Positions 1 to 11,250 of a stretch of DNA of 64,000 nucleotides are shown here, piece by piece; position 1 is the stretch's first letter; each line of letters begins with the position of its first letter. Origin of the DNA: Vitis vinifera (taxonomy: Eukaryota; Streptophyta; Magnoliopsida; Vitales; Vitaceae); contig NC_081813.1 in the NCBI RefSeq assembly GCF_030704535.1, forward strand, positions 4,115,001 through 4,179,000, read 5' to 3'. Under the pieces are notes generated by a model, which was not told the DNA's origin, searched no databases, and saw only the letters and a program-made list of their open reading frames with translations. A program made the translations under genes and the position numbers.

Positions 1-393
1 AAAGAGAAAATTGTTTTATGGCAAGCTGCGTGCATCGCTTTAATTTGGGTAGTGTGGCTGGAAAGAAATGTAAGGATTTTTGAGGATAAAGCAAGGAATT
101 TAGAGAACCTTTGGGATTCTATTCATTTCCTTGCTTCTTTTTGGGCTTTTTGTTCCAAGGTTTTTAAGGGGATTCCCCTTAACGTGTTACAACTTGATTG
201 GTTAGCGGTGTGTAATTCCAATGGGTTGGCTAACCTAGAGAGTTTGCTTGTTTTTACTTTGTATTTTCTTGTATTTGATTTCTTGTAGTTTTGTTTTTCT
301 TTGGTGGGAGGATTCCTCATCCTTCTCTTGTACTTCCTTTTTATCAATATATCCCTTTGTTGTTTCCTATCAAAAGAAAAAAAAAAAAAAAAA
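1..393 (+). mobile_element. 3' end of a plant L1-type LINE, cut by the window edge
   Basis: The first 288 bases read open from base 1 and end at a TAG at 286-288. The protein has the C-terminal signature of plant LINE ORF2 (zf-RVT region): WQAACIALIWVVWLERN followed by RIFEDK, then a Trp/Phe-rich stretch. About 90 bases of 3' UTR follow, and then a poly-A run at 377-393, as expected for target-primed insertion. Only the last 95 codons are visible, so I cannot say whether the element is 5'-truncated or what its target duplication is. Confidence 0.8.
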
Positions 394-728
394 CAAAAGA
401 GAAAATGTGCACTAACAGGAAAAGACACAAAACTTTCCTTAAAAACAAATTTTGAAAAATGATAAGCCTGGATCATTATGATTATCGTAGGTGTATAATA
501 TGTTGACCCCATTACTCATGCTGATCCACTAATTACAGGGAACCCAAGGATAGGTGTTGACTGGGTTCCTATTCTCTATATATGTGATTGAGTCCTCATT
601 GATAGTTTCATAATATCTATATATATATATATTCTAATTTATTACTCTATATGAGCTGTTTGCTACATGTAGAATTCATTTGAAATGTTACTATTAAATT
701 TATTAGAAAGGATATTTAAAGATGAAAT

Positions 729-1189
729 ATGAGAGATATATTAAAGGTGAAACATGTGAGATGTATAAGAATAATTTTTTATTTTATTTTATTTTATTGT
801 TTTTGTAGTAAAACATATTTCACTAGAAATTTTATTTATGGTACAAGAGTGATCTTTCACAATGAACTTTTTTATGGCAAAAAAGTGACCTTGTACCATG
901 ATTATTTTCATGAAAAAATGACATGTTGCTACAAACTTGTTTATGGTGAAAAATGATATGTTGCCACAAATTTTATTTTGTGGTAAAAAGTGACATGTTG
1001 CCACAAATTTAGTTGTGAAAAAAATGTTTATTTTGTTATAAAATTAAATTTAATGATTAAAAATATTTGCTCATGGACTTATAGCAAAACTTACCGCAAA
1101 TAATTTTTGTGGAAAGAAATCTTCTACCACAAGATACTCTTTTTTAATTGTAAATTAATTTGTAGCAAAACCCCATATTTGTTGTAGTG
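729..1189. mobile_element. CACTA-like transposon terminus with subterminal repeats (one end only)
   Basis: The block ends in TTGTAGTG at 1182-1189, the reverse complement of the CACTACAA terminus of plant CACTA elements. In front of it short motifs of the type TTGCCACAAATTT, TGTGGTAAAAAGTGAC and ACATGTTGCCACAA recur in both orientations between about 840 and 1060, like CACTA subterminal repeats. I find no CACTACAA partner upstream in the window and no transposase frame, so this is an orphan end or a degraded non-autonomous copy. The left limit is a guess. Confidence 0.4.
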
Positions 1190-1929
1190 GATCACTCGCC
1201 TCTTTGAAATCAAGATTGTTTGAAAGTACTAGGAGGCAAAGGTAAGTGGTTTGAGATTATGGATAGCCATAATTGAATCAATTTCAAATTATGGTTATAT
1301 TGGTTAATTTTTTCAATAGAAGATCTTGGGGAGTCAAGTGGCAAGTTTTTAACTAAGTCTTTTTGTAATCTGTTTATGATTGATCCAACCTTAAGCACAA
1401 TCTATCCATCTTAAAAATAGGGAGGGGTAGAGAAAGACAAAGGGAGTGAGGAAACTTTTGAGATATTATGTTGACATCAAATAGTACATGAAAGTAAAGT
1501 CACTAATGAATTCTTAACATACATTCTATTGTATTTCAATTAACCGTGTGACATTACCTTCGAGTGAATTTTGATCAGTGTATAGAATGAGGGGTGTAAC
1601 CCAAGTATAACTGGCAGTTTCTTGTGAATATACCAGTGTTCTGAGAGACATATGAGACTTTTGGGTTCAAGAACTATACTGAACATCTATAATCTCTCTA
1701 TAGCATTATCATGGTAGCTTTCAACTAATAAATGGAATAATTAAATGTAATAAGGAATTAGAAGACAGAATATAAGAAACCTAAATTTCCATCCTTATAA
1801 TATAACAATGCCCATAAGTTCTTTGCAAATACATATCCAATTCATACATAAGATTCATGGAATATATTTCTAATATATCAGATAAACCCTAATGTTAGAC
1901 AAATATGGATCAAATGAACCTTGGTTGCT
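1190..1929. other. spacer downstream of SRK-1, no gene seen
   Basis: AT-rich DNA without a convincing coding frame. The part next to 1929 should hold the 3' UTR of SRK-1, which runs leftwards on the minus strand. No RNA gene or repeat structure was recognised. Confidence 0.4.
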
Positions 1930-4900
1930 CTATCTGGCTTCCATCACTGAGATTGATGCATTATTAAGAGAACAATTTTCTGATTTGTTTCTAGAGATCC
2001 CCGACTCTACTGGACTCCTCCCAATGAAAAATGCTGGTTGGCTCGGTGCAGATAATTGCAAAATCTCGTTTGTAAATATAGAGACAACATCAGACATTGT
2101 CGGTCTATCCACGGGATTTTCTTGAACACACAAGAGTCCCACATGAATACATCTCAGCAGCACATCATTGGGACACAAATCACCTAATGTTTGGTCCATT
2201 AGCTCTAAAGCTCTGCCTTCTTTCCACAGCTCCCAAGCCTGAAACAAGTCAATTAATTTTGTTCTTGACGTAGAACAGAAAACTCAGACTTTAGGAACTT
2301 ACATATCCTATAAGGTTAAGTGGGCGCTCATGGTGATGGTTACTATAATTTTTTTTACTGCTCACAATCTCTAGCAGCAATACTCCAAAGCTGAATACAT
2401 CAGATTTTGTTGAGAAGATACCCTCCATGGCATACTCTGGTGACATATAACCACTGTAGTTGCAATTGAATAAACTCTTAGTAGTAGTTTAAGAGATTTT
2501 TTTAATGTTTCAAGTCATACCAAATGTAGTACTATGTGCTTAGGTAGAGACATCATTATTTTACTTACTATGTTCCCACAATCTTGTTTGTATTTGCCTC
2601 AAATTCATTCCTGCCAAATATTCTAGCCATACCAAAATCTGATATTTTAGGATTCATATCATCGTCAAGTAAAATGTTACTAGCTTTTAAATCTCGGTGG
2701 ACTACTCTTAATCTAGAATACTTGTGAAGATATAGTAGGCCTTGAGCAATTCCTTCAATAATGTTGTAGCGTTTTTTCCAATCCAACAAATAATTTTTGT
2801 TCCGATCTGTTTCATAGTAAAATATGTTAATAAATTAACCAAAACAATCAAAATGAAAAACCAAATTAGTAAGTTAATATGCACAAATAAACCAGGTTTG
2901 AAGAATGGAAGACTGCTCACCAAAGAGAAAGAAATCTAAACTCTTGTTAGGCAAGTACTCGTAGATTAGTTATCTTTTCTCCTCCTTCAATGCAGCAACC
3001 CAAAAGTCTAACAAGATTATTATGTTGGAGTTTTGCAATGAGAATAATTTCATTTTTGAACTCTGTTAACCCTTGCCCTGAACTTCTTGAAAGCCTCTTT
3101 ATCACTATTTCTTGTTCATCCAATAATTTTCCCTGAAAGGTTTTTAATTTAGTGATTTCTTAAATCACTTCAGTAAATGTCTAGAATATGCTACTTCACC
3201 TTGTACACAGGTCCAAAACCACCCTCTCCAATCTTGTTTTCAATCGAAAAGTTATTGGTAGCAGTGGCTATGCTTCGAAAACTGAATAATTGCAACTCAT
3301 TGCTCTTCTTCCTGTCATTTTCAAGCTTCTTCACATTGCTATACTTGACAAATGGTTTTGTGGCAGCTCCCAGCTCAAATAGTAGCTCTTGTTGCCTTTT
3401 GTTCTCCTCTATTAGAAATAAATTAAAGATAAAGACATGAAAACAATTAATAATCAATATAATTGCAAAACAGTTGAAAACTTCTTCTTTTATATAAGAT
3501 TACCTTGTAGTTTGTGCTTTTTCCACCCTAAATAACATAAAGAGCATGACAGAAGTATTATCAGTGCTCCTCCTGCAGCAGTAACAAGCCATATCCACCA
3601 CTTCCTTGCTGCATTGTCAAATGCACATCTAAATGCTAGTGTTGTGAATAACAATAATAATAGAAGGCTCTCACTGTAACAAACCCATTTGCCAAAATCA
3701 ATCTCATATTGGGAATATTGATGCAGAACAAATTTGTATACATACTACAAGGTTAAATGCAATTATCATACATTCAGAAATTCTGCATATATATATATTC
3801 TAATATTCAGCATGCAATAATGCAAATTTGGGAGGGTAACAAGCTTGGAATTCTTAGTTCATATTTTCTCATATATAGTTCATATTTTTCCAGATTAGTG
3901 GGTACGTATTTTTGAAAATGTTTATCAAAGAACTTGACTTCTTGACCAAAAGAGTACAAATTAATGTTGGAGTAGAGGTATGTTGGCTACGATGTGCTGT
4001 TTATCCCTACAGGTGAAGGATTGGATATGCAGTAAATGCATTTATGTAATGTTTCCAAGGCTAAAAGTCATGAGGGCTTACCTTTGTGTGGGACAAGATG
4101 CGCCATGTATCTCTGACTCAAACTATCAGCTGTGAAAAAGGATCCTTGGGTCCAAATCTCACATCCAGTTCCATCGTCATTAGCAGAAGCAAAAGCAACA
4201 CAAGAACAATTGTTGAAGTATTTGGCTTGACAGTCAAACAAACTCAAGTTATTCCTATCAGGGAACTTGAAACCTATTGTAGTTGACATGTAACCATATT
4301 CAAAAGCAAACATAATATTAGGATCCCTACACTCTGGCAGTACTTTCTCCTTGGCACACCCAGCATTACTTCCATCCCCTGGATCCACAGCTACAGAACA
4401 AACACCAAAAGGTGCTATATTATTCCATTCCTCCATAATTTCACCATCTGATAAAATTTTATACATTGAATAAGTATGACTTCTATCCACAGAGTATGTG
4501 AAGTACTTTTCATTCTCATCTGAAAAGTATCTGAACTCGGGATTAGAATCTTGGGAAAACCTTGACACATATTCAAAACTCCCGTTGTGCCAAGGCCCAC
4601 TAGTCCAATAGATATCTCCTTGCCACAAGATGACCAATTGGCTTGTAATATTTCGATCCAAGCCAAGGGTAAATGATCCTGAAGCAGGAGAATCATCGCT
4701 TCTCCATGAAGTTAATGACCAGGTATGCCCAGTTTTGAAGTTAATCCCCAGTTTCATGCCAGGCAAAAGTGTGTCCGTGGGATAATCGAAGCTTTGCCAT
4801 AAGATATTCCCAGTGGATCCATTGGATTTCAGTTCCCTCAGTATGAAATTGCCATTATCCAGTAGTGTAGCACTTGCATTACTTGATGCTTGAACCGAAT

Positions 4901-5258
4901 TTAAGATAATTGGACTACTTCCGCTGGATGAAATTCTCAAGTTGCCATCACTGTCAATCAAAAGAGATCCAGATGTGTCAAGGATCGGGTTGTTCCGGTT
5001 TGCAACCCACACTTCTCCTTTACCAAGTGGAACTGGCCAGTGATAAATGTTGAGCAATATTCCTAAGTAACGTTTCCCTGATGTACCATGGCTGAAGAAT
5101 TCTAACCTGAAGACCCCATTAGCTGAAACCAAGTGCTGCCAATCTCTCATCTCCTGGCCTTGTAGGATTGTGTCTGTGTCTGTGTCTGAATAAGAAGGGC
5201 AGGTGAGGAAGCACCATGAGAAACTGAGAAGGAGAAGGTTTCTTCCTATGCTAGCCAT
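1930..5258 (-). pseudogene. SRK-1: G-type lectin S-receptor-like Ser/Thr kinase, frameshifted in the kinase domain
   Basis: Seven-exon minus-strand gene: 5258-4082, 3608-3504, 3408-3200, 3132-2921, 2806-2569, 2453-2303, 2238-1930, all with GT-AG junctions and compatible phases. Exon 1 encodes a signal peptide (MASIGRNLLLLSFSW), a B-lectin domain (VWVANRNNP), an S-locus-glycoprotein segment (WQSFDYPTDTLLPGMKLG) and a PAN domain with paired cysteines. Exon 2 is the membrane helix. Exon 3 carries the glycine loop GEGGFGPV. Exon 5 has HRDLK and DFG, exon 6 SPEYAMEG. Exon 4 is 212 nt, one more than the 211 nt of the neighbouring paralogue. The extra base near 2968-2971 throws the frame into TAA at 2949-2947, giving about 558 residues without a catalytic loop. 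Everything downstream stays open in the original frame, so the damage is recent or an assembly error. In the family the protein would be a plasma-membrane receptor kinase. Its ligand cannot be read here. Confidence 0.85.
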
Positions 5259-5740
5259 TAGCGGATAGTGCAGACGTGAGGGAGCGATGTATTCATATGA
5301 AATGATCGATGAATGTTAGGTAGCGCGCTGACTATCATATGAGTCTTGAATAATGGAATTTGGGGGGCTGCTACTTTGTTTCTTGGTGGAATGGAACTTC
5401 ATATGGACCAGACTTTTTCAAATGAAGTTGAATTTCACTGGTAGAACACTTGAATTTCATTTAGACTTTTCAAATGAAGGTGGAATTTATGCTAATACAC
5501 ATTTTGCATCTTTTTATGATTTTTTATTTTATTTTTAATTTGAAAATTATGAATAATCATAGAAAAATAAATAAATATGAACTATTATAGGTTTGAATTT
5601 GATTTTGTCTTTGTACATTATTCATATAAATTTTTATTATTTAAATTATTTTTTAAGATTATTAATTTAATTATAAAAGTAAAATAGTAATTTGTTAATT
5701 AGTATTTTTAAAATTTTATCTTTAGTGAAGTAATGGTAAG
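5259..5740. other. upstream region of SRK-1
   Basis: 5' flank of the minus-strand SRK-1 gene, turning very AT-rich beyond about 5520. I could not place a convincing TATA box. There is no coding content; short open frames here resemble nothing known. Confidence 0.35.
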
Positions 5741-6335
5741 GGTCTTGTTGTGTCTTATGAGATTGTGAAATCAAATAAACAGACACCTTTTGAGGCTAAA
5801 TAAACCCTAATGTAAGAAATCATAATCACCCCTCTCCTCTTTCAATGTAGATATAATGTTCTCATTGCATTTAATAGGATTGTGAGATTAAAAATATAAA
5901 TACACCTTATAAGGCAAAACAAAACCCTAAACTGAAGTCGAGAATCGACTCTGATACCATCTATAATAGTCCACTTCAAACCATATAGATATTATCCGTT
6001 ATGAGCCTAAATGACTTTTAAAACTTTAAAATATATCTACAAAGTTAAAAATAACGCATACATATATAATGTGTAAACACAACATCCTTGTTGTGTCTCA
6101 TGAGATTGTAGGGAAAAACAGAGATATATTCCTTACAAGACCAAACAAACCCCTAAATTGGGATAGGAAGTCGACTTTGATATTATTTATAATGATTCAT
6201 TCCAAACTATGTAGATATTGTGTCCTATGGGACCAAGGAGCCTTCAATATCTTAAAACACGTCTCCAAGGTTAAGAAGAGTTCATACATATACAACGTTA
6301 AGAACTTTTTTCCATATTCGATATGAGATATATAC
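5740..6335 (-). mobile_element. cluster of about three degraded TRIM-like LTR units
   Basis: Three partial copies of one sequence follow each other: about 5740-5820, 5850-6060 and 6070-6335. Each carries a GTGTCTYATGAGATTGT-like part, a CCTTAYAAGRC-AAACAAA part and a CAAACYATRTAGATATT part. At 5949-5959 lies CTCTGATACCA, the reverse complement of the common plant primer-binding site TGGTATCAGAG, so the units run on the minus strand. The right end reads TATTCGATATGAGATATA, whose complement starts like a small LTR. No protein-coding part is present. They look old and degraded. Family placement is inference. Related pieces lie near 27.4, 29.5 and 57.6 kb. Confidence 0.4.
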
Positions 6336-6866
6336 AATGGCTCTTCTTCCTATCTCTTTCAAGCTTTTTTGTTAATTTGTTTGAATTGATTAGAGTGTGA
6401 TTTATAAAGTTTATATGCTTTACCTCTAGCTTCTTTTATGCTCTTTAGCATGCTCAAACAGTTAGAAATATTCTTTCAAATTATAAGTTATTGTGTGAGA
6501 CCTACCTTCCAGTACTCTGAGTCTTCTCATGTGGCATGAGCACAACTAGAGTGTATCTCTAGAGCATTTATCAGAGACATCCACTACTTCCTTATATAAT
6601 AGCTGATTTTTTTTGTTCTAGTGTATTTACCATTTTGTTGTGACTCATCAAGTCATAACCCCAAGTTAAAAACTTAAGTAAATGAAGCCAATATATAGAT
6701 ACAACATGAAAGATAAGAATTTATTTATTTATTTATTTTTGCATCCTACAACACAATACCATTAATCTCAACATTTGTGAAACACCTATTTAATTACACA
6801 TAAAATTCTTGGAATTGGCTTATAGAACTAGAAAATCTTCATAGATTAAACAAACCCTTGATATCT
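6336..6866. other. spacer between SRK-1 upstream region and SRK-2
   Basis: AT-rich sequence with the 3' UTR of SRK-2 expected just left of 6867. A short TTTA repeat lies near 6721-6736. No gene or RNA was recognised. Confidence 0.35.
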
Positions 6867-9800
6867 TCATCTGGCTTCAAGCACTGAAATTGATACATTA
6901 TTAAGAGAACAATTTTCTGACCTGCTGGTGGGGATCTTTGACTCTTGGACGGTCCTTCCAATGAAAAATGCTGGTTGTTTTGGTGTAGATAGTTGCATAC
7001 TTTCATTTGAAAGCATAGAAAGAACTTCAGATATTGTGGGTCTATCTATTGGATTTTCTTGTACGCACAAGAGTCCCACATGAATACATCTCCTGATCAC
7101 ATTTTTGGGACACAAATCACCCATTGTTTGATCCATTAGCTCTAAGATTCTGCCTTCTTTCCACAACTCCCAAGCCTAAAACAAGTGCAAATTTATATGA
7201 AGTATTCATCAAAATTGAAGTTTATACAAGTCAATTGATTTTGTTCTTCGAATCTTGAAAAATGAACTTACATATCCTATAAGGTTAAGTAGACGTTTAT
7301 AGTAATAATTACTATAATTTTTTCTGCCACTGACAATCTCTAAAAGTAACACTCCAAAGCTGAACACATCAGATTTCATAGAGAAAATACCCTCCATGGC
7401 ATACTCTGGCGACATATAACCACTAAAATGATAGTTAAATAAAATTGATTAGTATCGTATGCTTGGTTATACTCATAATATTTACTTACTATGTACCAAC
7501 AATCCTCTTTGTGTTTGCTTGAGATTCATTTCGCCCAAATATTCTAGCCATGCCAAAATATGATATTTTGGGATTCATCTCATTGTCAAGTAAAATGTTA
7601 CTAGCTTTAAGGTCTCGATGGACTACTTTCAATCTTGAATATTTATGAAGATAAAGAAGTCCTTGAGCAATTCCTTCAATGATGTTATAACGTTTCTTCC
7701 AATCTAACAAATTTTTTTGAATAGGATCTGCATGCATCATAGCAAAATTTGTGATAAATAAGAGGAGCCAAAGTAATTAATAAAGACCAAAATAAATATA
7801 TGATGCATGAAAAGTTCGAGTTGTAAGGGTTAAATACCAACCGAAAAGGAAGAAATCTAGGCTCTTGTTGGGCAAGTACTCATAGATTAATATCTTTTCT
7901 TCTCCTTTAATGCAGCAACCCAAAAGCCTAACAAGATTGTTATGTTGGAGTTTTCCAATAAGAAGGATCTCATTTTTGAACTCCTCTAACCCCTGTCCCG
8001 AACCTCTTGAAAGTTTTTTTATTGCTATTTCTTGTTTGTCAAGTAATACTCCCTGAAAAGATCATACTTAACTCAGTAATTTATTAATTCAACAATATTA
8101 ATTAGTAAAAATATGTGATATCTACTCACCTTATATACCGGTCCAAACCCGCCTTCTCCGAGCTTATTTTCAGTTGAGAAGTTGTTTGTAGCAGTTGCTA
8201 TGCTTTGAAAGCTGAATAATTGCAACTCATTGGAGCTCTTTCCATTCTTTTCAAGTTTATTCGCATTGCCATATTTGGTGAGGGATTTTGTAATAGCTCC
8301 CAGCTCAAATAGTAGCTCTTGTTGTCTATTGTACTCCTTCTCTATTGAATGAAAATAGAAGTTAAGATTTGCAAGGAACTGACAATCAATAAACGGTCAG
8401 AAATGTAAATAAAAGTATCATTTCTTATGTGAAAATTTACCTTTGATGGTGAGGTCTTTCCATCCTAAATAGCATAAGGAACATGCAATGAATCCAACTG
8501 ATCCTCCCACTATCACCCCCACCGCATTGATCAACCACGGCATACCCTCATCAGCTGCATTTTTTTCTTCTATCACCCTCTTCTCATCGATAAACCACGA
8601 TCGATCATCAGCTGCATTTGCAAACATTGAGTACAAGCATAGGCTTTTTTTCATCATGCAAGTCTGATTTTCACTTCTAGTAGAAAAGATGTATATACGT
8701 ACATGGAGAGATAGATAAAATAAGGAGATCAAAGGGTGTTTGTTTTATGAGTTTTTTGCCTAAAGCAATTTACTTTCAGATTTTAAATTATTTTTCTACT
8801 AAACATGACTTATTACAATTTTTTTTGCTAAATAAAAAAGGCCAAAACATTTAGTTTTTTCTAAATGAAAAAAATAATAGATTGGTTTTTCTTTATTTTT
8901 TTAGTGCTTAATAGATTAATAGAAATAAAATATTACAAAAACAAAAAACCTTATTTAACACTATAAAACAGTACTATTTGGTTTTAAGTTCTATTTAGAA
9001 TTAAATAAAACAAACAAACAAACACCATCTAATACTGTGTTTACTTAATTCTAAATTGAACTTAAAAGTAAATAGAAATTAAATAGTATTTAATAATGTC
9101 AAGTATTAGATTATTTATTTTATTTAATATTTTATTTCTATTAAATATTAAAAAGTAAAGAAAAATCTTATGTTTACCATTAAAAAAAAGTTATTGATTT
9201 TTTATTTAGTTAAAAAATTCAATAAATAAGTAATAAGTTAGCAAAAAGTTAAAAACTAAATGACATAAAATCTAAAAGCAAATTGTTTTAAGCAAAAGAT
9301 TAAAAATAAATAAACACTACCTTATACCTAATTTAATAATCTAGGTGAATTTTTTTAAAGTTTTAAGTTTATATTGACAAGAGGACTCTCTATGAGGCTC
9401 GTATTGTAGAGCAAGCAAAGAAGATGTAAGGTCCGGGTTAGCACTCGTGCAAGAAAATGGCCTAGCTAACACTCCCCTTATTGAAAACTAAAAGAAAGCC
9501 TTGATCAATATGAGAAAGATGCGCTCAAATACCCAACCTATTAATGGGGCTTGGGCTCGAAGGCCGGCCTTACTCAACAAGAAGCACCATTTTTAGTAAG
9601 GTTGCTTGCTTCCACTCATTGAAGATTCTATCTAGAAAACATTTGGTCTTCTTAGCAAAGCTTTGAGATGGCCAAAATCTAGGTGAAACCCATGAACTAG
9701 ATGTGAAATAACCCTTTTATTTTTCAACACTTGTGTTGCATATGCAAAATCATGCATGCCAACATAATTTAGGATTTAAAAAAAAAAAAAGAAGACACTT

Positions 9801-10653
9801 TTTAAATATTTTATTTTTTGAGCCTTAGTTTAATTATTAGTATTAATAAATAATACATAACAAAAAGGTAACATTTCCTAAATTTCTAAATATTACCTTG
9901 ATTGCTTGGTAGAAAGTAAATTTCTCTGGCTTGCCCGTCATAGTACTCCTCAACCCTGAACAGTCGTTGCATTTCTTTACTCCAAATTTCACATCCAGTT
10001 CGGTCGTCGTTAGTTGAAGCATAAGCAACACAGGGACACTCGCTCCAGCACTTGGCCTGGCAATCGATAATACTCATGTCGTCATCAAACCTAAACCCAT
10101 TTGGAGCGTAACCCCTCTTAGGACTGAAGTGGCGAGGTGTAGAGCTCCTGCACTCTGGCCTAGGAAGTAGCGTGTCGGTAGGGTGATCAAAACTTTGCCA
10201 CAAAACCTGCCCCCATCCATCTGAAGTATTCTGATTCTCTCTCAATACAAGATTCCCATCATCCCTTAGAATGGCACTAGTACTGTTAATGTTTGCTTTT
10301 TGAGTGTAATTTGATACCAAATCCTTGCTGCCTCCACTGTGAATAATTATTAATCTTCCATCGTCATCATCTATGGTGAGATATCCGGATGAGTCAGGGA
10401 TTGGGTCATCACGGTTGGCAACCCACACTTTCTTGTCATCGTACTTGGTGTACCATATCCCTAAATAGCGCTTTCCCGAGGCATCCACGCTGAAGAATCC
10501 TAATGTAAAAGCGCCATTAGCAGAAATCAGACACTCCCCATCTCTAAGCTGTTTGCCTTCTACTAAAGTGTCTCCTTTTGAATCACAGGTGCTTCTGAGG
10601 AGGACGAAACATAAGAAAAAGAGAAGAATGAGGTTTCTTCCTTTGATTGCCAT
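6867..10653 (-). CDS. SRK-2: S-receptor-like kinase, open frame, lacks SLG segment, YFG for DFG
   Basis: Seven exons join in phase into 663 codons: 10653-9897, 8554-8441, 8341-8130, 8052-7842, 7727-7490, 7422-7272, 7175-6867. The start [14 protein letters not shown] was chosen because it opens a signal peptide and matches SRK-1; an in-frame Met lies 13 codons upstream. B-lectin ([20 protein letters not shown]) and PAN ([16 protein letters not shown]) parts are clear. Between [13 protein letters not shown] and RPECRSS about 140 residues present in SRK-1 are missing, removing the S-locus-glycoprotein domain without breaking the frame. A membrane helix, the glycine loop GEGGFGPV, the lysine in [14 protein letters not shown] and SPEYAMEG are present, but the magnesium-binding Asp of DFG is Tyr ([11 protein letters not shown], codon at 7560-7558). 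It is thus probably a pseudokinase receptor, possibly a decoy or scaffold; that role is inference. The C-terminal tail ends SVLEAR as in the family. Confidence 0.85.
8736..9319. mobile_element. palindromic AT-rich MITE-like block in SRK-2 intron 1
   Basis: The left end reads GTGTTTGTTTTATGAG with CTAAAGCAATTTACTTT further in. The right end, reversed, reads GTGTTTATTTATTTTTAATC with TTAAAACAATTTGC further in. So the two ends are imperfect inverted repeats about 50 bases long. The middle (9000-9060) has another inverted pair, AACAAACAAACACC and ACTGTGTTTACTTAATTC, so it may be two neighbouring copies. No coding capacity. I could not fix a target duplication. Confidence 0.45.
9360..9765. other. 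less AT-rich island inside SRK-2 intron 1, unrecognised
   Basis: This part of the 1.34 kb intron is clearly richer in G+C than the DNA around it (for example CTCGAAGGCCGGCCTTACTC near 9555). It has no open frame of note and no splice-compatible exon. It may be a fragment of an unknown repeat. Confidence 0.25.
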
Positions 10654-11250
10654 TATTAATGGACAGTCATGGAGCTCAGGCATGTGGTACAATATATGAA
10701 GTTTTTAGAGTACCATGTATGAATCCAATAGTGCTGTTGTGTGGAAATTGTATGTGGGCATTTCTTCCAAGCTTTTCCAATGACTTATCTCCACTTCACC
10801 TGCACCATTTGGATATTCAAGCCTCCATGGATGTGATTCAATTCTATTTTATTTGTGGTGGATGCAAAGTGAATTTTGATTCAAAAAGAGTCGTCATTGT
10901 TTCCACTTTATGTCCTCATGTTTTCAAAAGATACAATCAAATGCCAGCCACCCAGCACTTCTTGAAAACGTGCTTCATGGCTGGAAAGCACTTCTGTTAA
11001 AATAGATTTCTTATCAAAATCATCATTTTCTCTGAACCAACTCTCATCCGCGTTTTCCTTAACAAAAGATACTATGCCATTCATAAATACTATTGGGGTA
11101 AATATCGCTTAAGAGGTTTGCTTGTGGTGGTACAAATAAAAGAAATCTCTCCATACCTTTATCTAGCTTCCATCACTGAAATAGATGTATCATTAATAGA
11201 ACAAACATTCTAACTTAGGACTACGGATCCTTGTTTGTGGCATAGTTCTC
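10654..11250. other. upstream region of SRK-2 and 3' remains of SRK-3
   Basis: 5' flank of SRK-2. Near 11170-11190, on the minus strand, is a sequence matching the SISVMEAR tail of the SRK family, which is the stranded 3' end of SRK-3. Open frames on the plus strand here are not supported by any family. Confidence 0.4.

Noticed and set aside
10647-11000. 117-codon plus-strand frame upstream of SRK-2
   Set aside because: Overlaps the SRK-2 start on the other strand and shows no family features.
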